This document shows, in pieces, positions 1 through 8,345 of a DNA stretch of 64,000 nucleotides. The stretch is from Mumia xiangluensis (lineage in GTDB: Bacteria > Actinomycetota > Actinomycetes > Propionibacteriales > Nocardioidaceae). The translations under genes and the position numbers were made by a program. Each line of letters starts with the position of its first letter. The stretch's first letter is position 1. The stretch spans positions 310,001 through 374,000 of the forward strand of contig NZ_WJYO01000005.1 in NCBI RefSeq assembly GCF_010994095.1, given 5' to 3'. The notes beneath the pieces are model-generated. The model saw only the letters and a list, made by a program, of their open reading frames with translations. It was not told the DNA's origin and searched no databases.

Positions 1-615
1 GACGACGACACGAGTGCGTGCGGAGGCGACTTCTACGCGCGCGGTCATCTGCGGGCGATCGCACGCGTCGTCGGAGCCGATCCCGACCCCTGGATCAGCG
101 CGTACGACGCGTCGTACGCTCAGGCACCGATCCCGGCTCGCGCCGTGTTCGAGGCCGAGCGCTCCACCGGTGCACGCACGATCCGCGTCGCCCACGGCGG
201 CCGCAGCTGGGTGGCGCTGACCGTCGTCGTCCTGGTCCTGGCGATCATCTGGGGGATCGGGCAGGTGGTGGTGGGGGGCGAGGACGGTACGGCGCCGGCG
301 ACCGTGCCGACGGAGGCTGCGCCAGCGCCGGCCGACCCGTCCGCGCTCGCGGGCCTCGGCGCTCCCACGACGAACCACCTCGTGGTCCGCGGCAAGGAGA
401 AGAAGCCGACGAAGGTCACCGTCACCGACTCGCGCGGAACCACGATCTGGTCGGGCGACCTGGCGAAGGGCGAGTTCCGGCGCGTCAGCGTCGTCGGCCC
501 CGCAACAGTGACCGCCGGGCGCGGAGATGCCGCCACCGTCGCCGTGAACGGGGACAAAGCACGCCGTCTCGGCGACGACTCAGGGAAGGCCCGCACCACA
601 GTCGGTGATTCTTGA
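1..615 (+). CDS. RodZ-like helix-turn-helix membrane protein, 3' part
   Basis: The gene is cut by the window start, and 204 codons remain in frame 1. The first residues (DDDTSACGGDFYARGHLRA) look like the end of a RodZ/YmfM-type helix-turn-helix domain, in which the phrase FYARGHLR.IA is typical. A single membrane span follows at about residues 70-92 (WVALTVVVLVLAIIWGIGQV). After an Ala/Pro-rich linker comes a beta-rich extracytoplasmic domain of the DUF4115 kind. RodZ-type proteins link the cytoskeleton to the membrane, but the role of the actinobacterial versions is unclear. It lies 80 nt before pgsA, the usual order ftsK - RodZ-like - pgsA - cinA. Only the start codon is missing. Confidence 0.75.
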   Translation, partial: DDDTSACGGDFYARGHLRAIARVVGADPDPWISAYDASYAQAPIPARAVFEAERSTGARTIRVAHGGRSWVALTVVVLVLAIIWGIGQVVVGGEDGTAPATVPTEAAPAPADPSALAGLGAPTTNHLVVRGKEKKPTKVTVTDSRGTTIWSGDLAKGEFRRVSVVGPATVTAGRGDAATVAVNGDKARRLGDDSGKARTTVGDS

Positions 616-695
616 GGGTGGCGATAGGCTGGACGACGGTCCGCGGAGAGGGGCACCGCCCGACCAGATCCCCTTGACCGGCCCGAGGAGACACG

Positions 696-1370
696 ATGAA
701 CGCAGGTCACCCGAACACCGGCCAGGCCAGTGGCGCTACGACGCCCGCGAGCGGCGAGGCTCCCAGCAACTACAACATCGCCAACGCACTGACCGTCCTC
801 CGGATCGCGTTCGTCCCCCTGTTCGGCTGGCTCCTGCTCATCGACGGCGGCGGCGACACGACCCTGCGCCTGGCGGCGTGGGCCGTCTTCGTGGTCGCGA
901 TGGCGACCGACCGCATCGACGGCAACCTCGCTCGCAGTCGGGGCCTGATCACCGACTTCGGCAAGATCGCCGACCCGATCGCCGACAAGGCGCTCACGGG
1001 CATGGCGTTCGTCGGGCTCTCGATCATCGGTGCCCTCCCGTGGTGGGTGACGATCGTGGTGCTGGTCCGCGAGTGGGGCATCACGGTCATGCGGTTCGCG
1101 GTGATCCGCTACGGCGTCATGCCGGCGTCTCGCGGTGGCAAGCTCAAGACGGTGCTGCAGGCCGTCGCGCTCGGTGCGTACATCTTCCCGATCGAGGCGC
1201 TGCTGCCCGACTGGATGATGTGGATCGCCTACCTCTCGATGGGCGCCGCGGTGCTCGTCACGGTCGTGACCGGCTTCGACTACGTCGCCCAGGCGGTCCG
1301 GATGGTCCGCGAGGCCAAGAGTTCGACACCTGCCACCGATGCAGGCGCCGGGCAGCACCCGTTGAGCTGA
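696..1370 (+). CDS. pgsA: CDP-diacylglycerol-glycerol-3-phosphate 3-phosphatidyltransferase
   Basis: This integral membrane enzyme makes phosphatidylglycerophosphate from CDP-diacylglycerol and glycerol-3-phosphate, the first committed step to phosphatidylglycerol and cardiolipin. The 224-residue product has the full CDP-alcohol phosphotransferase signature DxxDGxxAR-x8-GxxxDxxxD, with D72, D75, G76, A79-R80, G89, D93 and D97, in the loop after the second of about five membrane spans. The ATG follows a GAGGAG ribosome site at about 685. A polar N-terminal tail of about 25 residues precedes the first span. cinA starts 3 nt after the stop, so the two are probably translated together. A related CDP-alcohol transferase is possible, but the neighbourhood (cinA, clgR) is that of pgsA. 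Confidence 0.92.
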   Translation: MNAGHPNTGQASGATTPASGEAPSNYNIANALTVLRIAFVPLFGWLLLIDGGGDTTLRLAAWAVFVVAMATDRIDGNLARSRGLITDFGKIADPIADKALTGMAFVGLSIIGALPWWVTIVVLVREWGITVMRFAVIRYGVMPASRGGKLKTVLQAVALGAYIFPIEALLPDWMMWIAYLSMGAAVLVTVVTGFDYVAQAVRMVREAKSSTPATDAGAGQHPLS

Positions 1371-1373
1371 CCG

Positions 1374-1853
1374 GTGACCGGTTCCGCGGATCCGAGCCGC
1401 ATCGTCGCTGCTCTGCGTGACCGGGGGGAGTCGGTCGCCGTGGCGGAGTCGCTGACCGGTGGCGCGGTGTGTGCCCGGCTCGTGGACGTTCCGGGCGCGT
1501 CAGACGTCGTCCGTGGTGGTGTCGTCGCGTACGCGACCGAGCTGAAGGCGACCCTTCTCGGGGTCGACGAGCTGCTGCTCGCAGCCCACGGTGCGGTGGA
1601 CCCCGATGTCGCTGCGGCGATGGCTGTGGGCGTACGCACCCGGCTGGGCGCGGCGTACGGGCTCGCGACCACCGGCGTCGCCGGACCAGGGCCGGCCGAG
1701 GGCAAGCCGGCGGGCACCGTGTACGTCGCCGTCGCCGATTCAGAGGGCGCCGAGTCGCGGCTGCTGACCCTCGACGGAGACCGGGCCTCGATCCGTGCCA
1801 GTACTGTTGACGGAGTCCTGGAGCTGCTCGCCGAGCGCCTCCGGACGCGGTGA
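1374..1853 (+). CDS. cinA: CinA C-terminal domain protein (nicotinamide-nucleotide amidase)
   Basis: This 159-residue protein consists only of the CinA C-terminal domain, which in characterised members deamidates NMN to nicotinate mononucleotide (PncC activity). Family phrases are present: ESLTGGAVCARLVDVPGAS near residue 25, GGVVAYATELKATLLGV, and TTGVAGPGPAEGKPAGTVYVA with the catalytic-region serine/threonine and glycine pattern. The N-terminal MoCF-like domain of full-length CinA is absent, as is usual in actinobacteria. The GTG start is 3 nt behind the pgsA stop. NAD recycling is the likely role. The old name, competence/damage-inducible, says little here. Confidence 0.88.
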   Translation: MTGSADPSRIVAALRDRGESVAVAESLTGGAVCARLVDVPGASDVVRGGVVAYATELKATLLGVDELLLAAHGAVDPDVAAAMAVGVRTRLGAAYGLATTGVAGPGPAEGKPAGTVYVAVADSEGAESRLLTLDGDRASIRASTVDGVLELLAERLRTR

Positions 1854-1977
1854 TCGTTGCTGCGCTCTGACCGCATTCCGGCGGTCCGTTGCCGTTCTGG
1901 CTCCTGGTGCGCCTAGAGTGGTGGGAAGAACGCGGCTCGACGAGGAGTTGTACTACATCCGAGAGCGGAGGTGTGAG

Positions 1978-2271
1978 ATGACGGTGCTTCGACGTCTGAT
2001 CGGAGAGGTCCTGCGTGCCCGACGGATGGCCAAGGGCATGACGCTGCGCGACGTCTCCGCCGCTGCCCGTGTCTCGTTGGGCTACATCTCCGAGGTCGAG
2101 CGTGGTCAGAAGGAGCCCAGCTCGGAGCTTCTCGCCGCGCTCTGCGACGCCCTCGACGTGCCGATGTCGCAGGTTCTGCGTGATGTGAGTGCTCTCCTCG
2201 AGATCCAGGAGCAGTCGACGATCGACGCCTCGATCGCGCTCACGCCGGCTCCTGACTCGGTCGGCGTCTGA
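1978..2271 (+). CDS. clgR: ClgR-type XRE transcriptional regulator
   Basis: This 97-residue DNA-binding protein is almost entirely one XRE helix-turn-helix domain (LRARRMAKGMTLRDVSAAAR, then VSLGYISEVERGQKEPSSE at about residues 34-52). Its size, sequence and position behind pgsA/cinA match ClgR, which in corynebacteria, streptomycetes and mycobacteria activates clp protease genes and stress functions. The ATG was chosen because GGAGG (1967-1971) stands 6 nt before it. An upstream start at 1795 would run back over cinA. The C-terminal tail (IALTPAPDSVGV) resembles the short tails through which ClgR is degraded by ClpP, which is an inference. No pspA-like gene follows, unlike in Mycobacterium. 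Confidence 0.85.
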   Translation: MTVLRRLIGEVLRARRMAKGMTLRDVSAAARVSLGYISEVERGQKEPSSELLAALCDALDVPMSQVLRDVSALLEIQEQSTIDASIALTPAPDSVGV

Positions 2272-2273
2272 GC

Positions 2274-2900
2274 TTGTCGCAGCCGGCACAGCTGGCGTCG
2301 GCGCGCCTTCGGTACGACCGACTCCAGGCAGCTGACGCCGACGACGTCCTCGCCGTCTACGGTGACCCGGCGACCTGGCGGCACCTGCCGGCGGGCCGGT
2401 ACGCGAGCCGTGACCGCGCAGCAGCGATGATCGATCGATCCGAGGCGAGCTGGGAGACCGCCGGTCTGGGGGACTGGGCCGTACGCTCCACAGCCGACCT
2501 CGGCTCGCTCCCGTCGGGCACCTTCCTCGGCACCGTCGGCATGACCTGGACCGACCTCGGAGACGGGCTCTCAGCCTGGAACCTCGGCTACCGCTTCACG
2601 CCTGCGAGCTGGGGTCTCGGTGTGGCGACGGAAGCAGCCCGTACGGCGCTGGCAGCAGTCGCGGCCAGCGGCAGTGAGGATCCGGTGACGGCGCGGGCTC
2701 TGACCGCCAATCCGGCGTCGATCCGCGTCCTGGGCCGCGTCGGCCTCACCCTCGCGTGGCGCGGTGCGACCGCAACGGTGGACGGCTCGGCCCATCCCGC
2801 CCCGGCAACGCTGCCGGCGACGGTCACGACCGAACGCGTCGTGTACGCGGACCGGCCGCTGCCGCCAGACCTGCTCGCGGCGCTGGTCGCCCTCGGCTGA
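2274..2900 (+). CDS. GNAT-family N-acetyltransferase (RimJ/RimL type)
   Basis: The 208-residue product resembles the Acetyltransf_3 (RimJ/RimL-like) group: an N-terminal RLRYDRLQAADADDVLAVYGD, a central GTVGMTW strand, then GYRFTPASWGLGVATEAARTAL, which fits the acetyl-CoA binding motif A (xxWGxGxAxEA). A NPASIRVLGRVGL segment follows, common where an Asn helps hold the acyl donor. The start is TTG at 2274, two bases behind the clgR stop, so it is probably co-transcribed with clgR. The substrate cannot be told. The gene converges on nei2, whose stop lies 13 nt away. Confidence 0.75.
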   Translation: MSQPAQLASARLRYDRLQAADADDVLAVYGDPATWRHLPAGRYASRDRAAAMIDRSEASWETAGLGDWAVRSTADLGSLPSGTFLGTVGMTWTDLGDGLSAWNLGYRFTPASWGLGVATEAARTALAAVAASGSEDPVTARALTANPASIRVLGRVGLTLAWRGATATVDGSAHPAPATLPATVTTERVVYADRPLPPDLLAALVALG

Positions 2901-2913
2901 GGGCCACGCCTCG

Positions 2914-3714
2914 TCATCCGTGCGCCGGCTGGCAGCGCGGGCACCAGTAGGTGACGCGCTCGTCGACGTCTCGGGACTGCGTCACGACCGGCGCTCGCCG
3001 CTCCACGCGCGTGCCGCACCGCCGACACGGCTCGCCGCCCCGGCCGTACACCCAGGTGCGCTCGCCGCGGCGGCGTACGCCGGTGGTGACGATCTCGGCG
3101 AAGTCGCGGTTGACGAGCAGCATCCGGCGCGCGGTCCGGATCGTGCGGGCAGGGTCGGGGTCGTCGGCGACCTGCGAGTCCGGGTGGAGTCCGTGCACGA
3201 ACATGATCTCGTTGCGGTAGACGTTGCCGATCCCCGCGAGGTTGGCCTGGTCGAGCAGCGCGTCGGCGAGCCGGCGCCCGGGGTCGGCCGTCAGCCGCCG
3301 CAGCGCCTCAGCCGCATCGAAGTCGGGATCGAGGAGATCGGGTCCGAGGCGTGCCACGACGGCTTCCTCGTCGGCGCGGCTCAGGACCTCGACGACGCCG
3401 AGGGCGAAACCGACGGCCTGGATCTGCTCGGTCTCGAGGACGATGCGCGCCTCGTGCGCCGGGCGGGTCCAGCGTGCACCGAGGTCGTACACCAGCCACG
3501 CACCCTCCATCTTGAGGTGCGTGTGGATGCTGACGTCCTCGCCGACGTGGGCGAAGAGGTGCTTGCCGCGGCTCACCACCTCGTGCACGGTCTCGCCAGC
3601 GAGATCGACGGTCGCGAACGCGGGCACGCGGAAGTCGCTGCGCACCAGGGTCCTGCCCCCGAGAGCACGGTCGAGACGTCGCGCGGTGCGCCAGACGGCG
3701 TCGCCCTCGGGCAC
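2914..3714 (-). CDS. nei2: Endonuclease VIII-like DNA glycosylase
   Basis: This Fpg/Nei-family enzyme (266 residues) removes oxidised bases and cuts the abasic site. After removal of the first residue the N-terminus is Pro-Glu (PEGDAVW), the catalytic pair of the family. A lysine in VSRGKHLF, the helix-two-turn-helix segment (LLDQANLAGIGNVYRNEIMF) and a C-terminal zinc finger (CRRC ... CPRC) are all visible. The GTG start lies 2 nt after the lhr stop (TGACCGTG), so translation is coupled to lhr. Mycobacterium also pairs lhr with a nei gene. The longer reading frame extending to 4797 is antisense shadow inside lhr. Transcription probably starts at the damage-type promoter in front of lhr. Confidence 0.9.
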   Translation of the reverse strand: MPEGDAVWRTARRLDRALGGRTLVRSDFRVPAFATVDLAGETVHEVVSRGKHLFAHVGEDVSIHTHLKMEGAWLVYDLGARWTRPAHEARIVLETEQIQAVGFALGVVEVLSRADEEAVVARLGPDLLDPDFDAAEALRRLTADPGRRLADALLDQANLAGIGNVYRNEIMFVHGLHPDSQVADDPDPARTIRTARRMLLVNRDFAEIVTTGVRRRGERTWVYGRGGEPCRRCGTRVERRAPVVTQSRDVDERVTYWCPRCQPAHG

Positions 3715-3716
3715 GG

Positions 3717-6700
3717 TCAGCCCCGGATGCGCAGGCCGCGCGGTGTCGCGTGGAACCCTGCCTGCGCGAGAGCGTCGCCGAGAGCGGTGCCGAGCACGGC
3801 CTCGCCGTCGGCCTTCTCGACCGTCAGCCGGCCGAGGGCGCCATCGCGTACGGCGGTGGCGAGTGCGTCGATCGCCGGCTGGAGCCGCGCCGCGCCCTCC
3901 GGGTCGTCGAGGTCGTCGAACGTGAGCAGCGTGCGGCCGCCACGCTCGACGTACAGGGAGAGGGCCCCGTCGACGAGGACGACGAGCGCGCCGGCCTTGC
4001 GCCCCGGGCGGTGGCCGCCCGCCGTGACGGGCCAGCCGAGCGCGGCGCCGTACGGGTTGGCAGGGTCGGTCGCGGCGAGCGTGACGGCGCGGCGCTCGGG
4101 GTCGGAGCCGGGCTCGAGCGAGTAGGAGCGGAGGCGGTCGACCGCGCCGGCCGTCGCGAACTGGGCGGCCCCGAGCCCGTCGACGAAGTAGCCGCGTCGT
4201 GCGCGCCCGGCCTCCTCGAATCCGCTGAGCACCTTGTAGACGGCAGCGAACCCGCCGGTCACGCCCTCGCTCACGGCCGTGCCGCGGGTGACGAGACCGT
4301 GGCGCTCCAGGAGCTGCTCGGCGGTCGCGTGCGCACGGACGGTCGGGTTGTCCTCGGGCCGCGGCACGAGCGCCCACCGGCCGCCGACGGTCGGCGGGCC
4401 CGTACGAGTGGGCATCGAGGGACGCGCGAACGAGGGGGCGCGGCGGCCACGGATGCGCGGCGCGCCGCGCGCGGGGCGGTGCGCCGTCCGGCCGGCGCCG
4501 ACGAGGGTGCGTAGCGGTGCGAGCGTGTCGTTGGTGAGGTATCCGGCCCACACCAGGTCCCACAGGGCATCGGCGAGCTCGGTGTCCGGGACCGTCGGTG
4601 CGTCGCTGCCGGTCGCGACGGCGTCCGCGAGCTGGCGGAAGAAGTAGGCGCCGCCGGACTGGACCACGCCCAGCACGGCCTCCTGGAGGGCGGTGAGCTC
4701 GAGCTCGGAGGGCGGCGCGAGGGTCAGGGGGGCGGTGTCGGCGAGGTGAAGCGAGACCCAGCCGTCGTTGCCGGGGAGCGAACCGACCGCCGACCACACG
4801 ACCTCGCCCGCGGCGGTGAGCTCGTCGAGCATCGCGGGGGAGTAGTCGAGGACGCGGGACCGGAGCACCAGCGGCTCCAGCGCGGACGCGGGAACGGATG
4901 CTCCAGCGAGCTGCTCGACCACCGTGACGAGACCGTCGACCCCGCGCAGCCTGCCGCCCACGTGCTGCCAGGCGGGGAGGAAGCGTCCGAGCGTCTCCGG
5001 CGAGACCGGCTCGACCTCCTTGCGGAGCGCGGCCAGCGACCGGCGGCGCAGCCGGCGGAGCACCTCAGCGTCGCACCACTCGGAGCCGCCCGCGCCGGGC
5101 GTGAACTCGCCCTCGGTGACGCGACCCTGACCTGCGAGCCTGCGCAGCGTCTCCGAGACCACCGCGACGCCGAGCCCGAAGCGCGCGGCGACGTCACCGG
5201 CGACGAACGGGGCGTGCGTACGGGCGAAGCGGGCGACGAGGTCGCCGAGCGGGTCCTCCACAGGAGCGACGAACGCGTCGGGGACGCCCATCGGCACCGG
5301 CACACCGAGCGCGTCGCGCAGGCGCCCCGCGTCCTCGACCGCCACCCACCACTGCGCGTCGGCGAAGCTCACGCGCAGCACGCGCCGCGTCTCGGCCAGC
5401 TCGACCAGCCACGCACCGGACTCCGCCGGCTCGGTGCAGCGCTCGGCGACCTCGTCGGACGTGAGCGGCCCGAGGAGCCGGAGCAGGTCTGCGACACCCT
5501 CGACGCCCCGGGCCCGGCGGTCGGGGTCCAGCCGCTGGAGCTCTGCCTCGGTCTGGGCGATCACGGCGGCGTCGAGAAGGTCGCGCAGCTCGGCGCGTCC
5601 CAGCAGCTCCGACAGCAGCGACGAGTCGAGCGAGAGCGCGGCCGCTCGGCGCTCTGCGAGCGGGCTGTCGCCCTCGTAGAGGAATGCCGCGACGTAGCCG
5701 AAGAGCAGCGACTTCGCGAACGGCGACGGCTCCTGCGTCTGCACGTCGACGACCCGCAGCCGGCGACTCTCCAGGTCGCGCATCATCTGCACCAGCGAGG
5801 GGACGTCGTACACGTCCTGGAGGACCTCGCGGACCGTCTCGAGGACGATCGGGAAGGTCGGATAACGGCGGGCGACCTCGAGCAGCTGCGCCGCGCGCTG
5901 ACGCTGCTGCCAGAGCGGGCTGCGACGGCCGGGGTCGCGGCGGGGGAGCAGCAACGCCCGCGCTGCACACTCGCGGAACCGGGCGGCGAACAGCGCGGAC
6001 CCGCCGACCTCCTCGGTGACCAGGTCCTCGATCTCCTCGGGCGTGAACGCGAACAGCTCTCCGCCCGGAGGCTCGGCGTCGGTCTCCGGCAGGCGTACGA
6101 CGATGCCGTCGTCGCTGGCCATGCTCGCGGAGTCGAGGCCGTAGCGCTCTCGCACGCGAGCGCCGACAGCCAGCGCCCACGGCGCGTGCACGGCGAGCCC
6201 GAGCGGCGAGTGGAGGACGAGGCGCCAGTCGCCGAGCTCGTCGCGGAACCGCTCGACCACCAGGAGGGTGTCGTCGGGCACCCGCCCGGTGGCGGCCCGC
6301 TGCTCGTCGACGAGGGCGAAGAGGTTGTCGATCGCGTACGGGTCGAGGCCGGCCGCCTCGCACCGTGCGCGGGCCTCGTCGCGGTCACCGGTGGCCATCG
6401 CGCGGGTGAACGCCCCCAGGGCCCGGCCGAGCTCGATCGGGCGCCCGGGGTTGTCGCCCCGCCAGAACGGCAGGCGGCCCGGCTGGCCGTACGCGGGTGA
6501 CACGAGCACCCGGTCGTGCGTGATGTCCTCGATCCGCCAGCTCGTCGCCCCGAGCGCGAAGACGTCGCCGACGCGCGACTCGTACACCATCTCCTCGTCG
6601 AGCTCCCCGACCCGGGCGCTCCCGCGGGCGGTGGACTCGGCACCGACGAGATAGACGCCGAAGAGGCCGCGGTCGGGGATCGTCCCGCCGGACGTCACAG

Positions 6701-8300
6701 CGAGCCGCTGCGCGCCCGGGCGGCCGGTGATCGTGTTGGCCACGCGGTCCCAGACGATGCGCGGCCGCAGCTCGGCGAACTCGTCGGACGGGTAGCGCCC
6801 GGCGAGGAGGTCGAGCGTGGCGTCGTAGGCGGAGCGGGGGAGCGTGGCGTACGGCGCGGCGCGGCGGACGGTCTCGTACAGGACGTCGACGTCCCACGCC
6901 TCCAGCGCACAGCCGGCCACGACCTGCTGGGCGAGGACGTCGAGGGGGTTCGTGGGGACCTTCAGCTCCTCGATCGCGCCGCTGACCATCCGCTCGATCG
7001 TCACCGTCGCCTCGAGGAGATCGGTGCGGTGCTTCGGGAAGACGACCCCGCGCGAGACCTCGCCGACCTGGTGGCCGGCGCGGCCCACACGCTGCAGCCC
7101 GCTCGCGACCGACGGCGGTGACTCGACCTGGACGACGAGGTCGACGGCGCCCATGTCGATGCCGAGCTCCAGGCTCGACGTCGCGACCACGCACGGCAGC
7201 CTGCCGGACTTGAGGTCGTCCTCGATCAGGGCCCGCTGCTCCTTGCTGACGGAGCCGTGGTGTGCCCTCGCGAGGAGGGGCGACACCCCGGCGGCGGTGC
7301 CGGACTGGCCGGGCGTCGCGGCCGCGGGAGAGCCGGTGTCGGGGAGCTCGACGCCGAGGCGTCCCGCGTGGATCTCGTTGAGCCGTGCCGTCAGCCGCTC
7401 GGCGAGCCGGCGCGAGTTGGCGAAGACGATCGAGGAGCGGGCCGCCTCGACGAGGTCGACGACACGCTCCTCGACGTGCGGCCAGATGGATGCCTGGTCC
7501 CGCGGGTCCGGGTCGTCGTCGCCACCGTCGGAGCCACGCGTCGGGAGGGCCGTCATGTCCTCGACCGGCACCACGACCGAGAGGTCCCAGCGCTTCTCCG
7601 ACTCCGGCGCCACGACACGGACCGGGGCGGCGCCGCCGAGGAACCGCGCGACCTCGGCGTGCGGGCGTACGGTCGCCGACAGGCCGATGCGCTGCGCTGG
7701 TCGCTCGAGGAGCGCGTCCAGGCGCTCCAGGCTGAGGGCGAGGTGCGCGCCGCGCTTGGTGCCGGCGACCGCGTGCACCTCGTCGACGATCACGGCCTCG
7801 ACGCCGCGCAGGGACTCGCGCGCTGCTGAGGTCAGGACGAGGAAGAGCGACTCGGGGGTGGTGATGAGGATGTCGGGCGGGCGTGTCGACAAGGCCCGGC
7901 GCTCGGCTGGCGTCGTGTCACCGGAGCGCACCCCGACCGTCACGTCGCGGGGCGGCTCGGACTCGCCCGACGCGGCGAGGCGCTTCGCGGTCTGCGTGAT
8001 GCCGACCAGGGGGGAGCGGAGGTTGCGCTCGACGTCCACGGCGAGCGCCTTGAGCGGGGACACGTAGAGGACGCGCGTCCGGCGTTTGGCGTCGTCGGGC
8101 TCGGGACCGGTGGTGAGGCGGTCGAGCGCCCACAGGAAGGCCGACAGCGTCTTGCCGGAGCCGGTCGGCGCGACGACGAGAGCATGGTGGCCGTCAGCGA
8201 TCGCGTCCCACGCCCCGACCTGGGCGGTCGTCGGCGCAGGGAAGGCACCCCGGAACCACGCGGCGGTAGCGGGGGAGAAGCGGTCGAGCACGTCGGGCAC
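3717..8300 (-). CDS. lhr: Large ATP-dependent helicase Lhr
   Basis: This 1527-residue SF2 DNA helicase is of the long Lhr class, a 3'-5' translocase linked to DNA repair. The Walker A motif is APTGSGKT (44-51) and the Walker B box is DEVH (173-176). Helicase motifs VSPLKALAVDVERNL, TTPESLF, SSLELGIDMGAVDLVVQ and QRVGRAGHQ follow in order. About 600 further residues form the winged-helix and C-terminal domains characteristic of the family. The GTG start is preceded by only 6 nt of leader behind a CAGGAT -10 box. nei2 follows at once. The length matches the approximately 1500-residue family, with no break. Confidence 0.95.
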   Translation of the reverse strand: MPDVLDRFSPATAAWFRGAFPAPTTAQVGAWDAIADGHHALVVAPTGSGKTLSAFLWALDRLTTGPEPDDAKRRTRVLYVSPLKALAVDVERNLRSPLVGITQTAKRLAASGESEPPRDVTVGVRSGDTTPAERRALSTRPPDILITTPESLFLVLTSAARESLRGVEAVIVDEVHAVAGTKRGAHLALSLERLDALLERPAQRIGLSATVRPHAEVARFLGGAAPVRVVAPESEKRWDLSVVVPVEDMTALPTRGSDGGDDDPDPRDQASIWPHVEERVVDLVEAARSSIVFANSRRLAERLTARLNEIHAGRLGVELPDTGSPAAATPGQSGTAAGVSPLLARAHHGSVSKEQRALIEDDLKSGRLPCVVATSSLELGIDMGAVDLVVQVESPPSVASGLQRVGRAGHQVGEVSRGVVFPKHRTDLLEATVTIERMVSGAIEELKVPTNPLDVLAQQVVAGCALEAWDVDVLYETVRRAAPYATLPRSAYDATLDLLAGRYPSDEFAELRPRIVWDRVANTITGRPGAQRLAVTSGGTIPDRGLFGVYLVGAESTARGSARVGELDEEMVYESRVGDVFALGATSWRIEDITHDRVLVSPAYGQPGRLPFWRGDNPGRPIELGRALGAFTRAMATGDRDEARARCEAAGLDPYAIDNLFALVDEQRAATGRVPDDTLLVVERFRDELGDWRLVLHSPLGLAVHAPWALAVGARVRERYGLDSASMASDDGIVVRLPETDAEPPGGELFAFTPEEIEDLVTEEVGGSALFAARFRECAARALLLPRRDPGRRSPLWQQRQRAAQLLEVARRYPTFPIVLETVREVLQDVYDVPSLVQMMRDLESRRLRVVDVQTQEPSPFAKSLLFGYVAAFLYEGDSPLAERRAAALSLDSSLLSELLGRAELRDLLDAAVIAQTEAELQRLDPDRRARGVEGVADLLRLLGPLTSDEVAERCTEPAESGAWLVELAETRRVLRVSFADAQWWVAVEDAGRLRDALGVPVPMGVPDAFVAPVEDPLGDLVARFARTHAPFVAGDVAARFGLGVAVVSETLRRLAGQGRVTEGEFTPGAGGSEWCDAEVLRRLRRRSLAALRKEVEPVSPETLGRFLPAWQHVGGRLRGVDGLVTVVEQLAGASVPASALEPLVLRSRVLDYSPAMLDELTAAGEVVWSAVGSLPGNDGWVSLHLADTAPLTLAPPSELELTALQEAVLGVVQSGGAYFFRQLADAVATGSDAPTVPDTELADALWDLVWAGYLTNDTLAPLRTLVGAGRTAHRPARGAPRIRGRRAPSFARPSMPTRTGPPTVGGRWALVPRPEDNPTVRAHATAEQLLERHGLVTRGTAVSEGVTGGFAAVYKVLSGFEEAGRARRGYFVDGLGAAQFATAGAVDRLRSYSLEPGSDPERRAVTLAATDPANPYGAALGWPVTAGGHRPGRKAGALVVLVDGALSLYVERGGRTLLTFDDLDDPEGAARLQPAIDALATAVRDGALGRLTVEKADGEAVLGTALGDALAQAGFHATPRGLRIRG

Positions 8301-8306
8301 CCGTCC

Positions 8307-8328
8307 ATCCTGCCTCGCGGCACCGACA
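8307..8328 (-). promoter_or_regulatory. PafBC-type (RecA-NDp-like) damage promoter of lhr-nei2
   Basis: Read on the minus strand: TGTCGGTG (8328-8321), eight bases, CAGGAT (8312-8307), then six bases to the GTG of lhr. The published mycobacterial LexA-independent damage promoter is TGTCRGTG-N8-TANNNT. The upstream box is exact, the spacing is exact, and the -10 differs only in C for T at its first base. The placement implies a leaderless lhr mRNA. The match is seen in the sequence. That PafBC acts here is inference. Confidence 0.65.
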
Positions 8329-8345
8329 GTTGCGGGCGGAGGCCT

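Noticed and set aside
2914-4797. 627-codon minus-strand frame covering nei2 and more
   Set aside because: Only the last 267 codons code for the glycosylase. The rest is Arg/Pro/Ala-rich and antisense-frame to lhr codons, which has clear helicase motifs.
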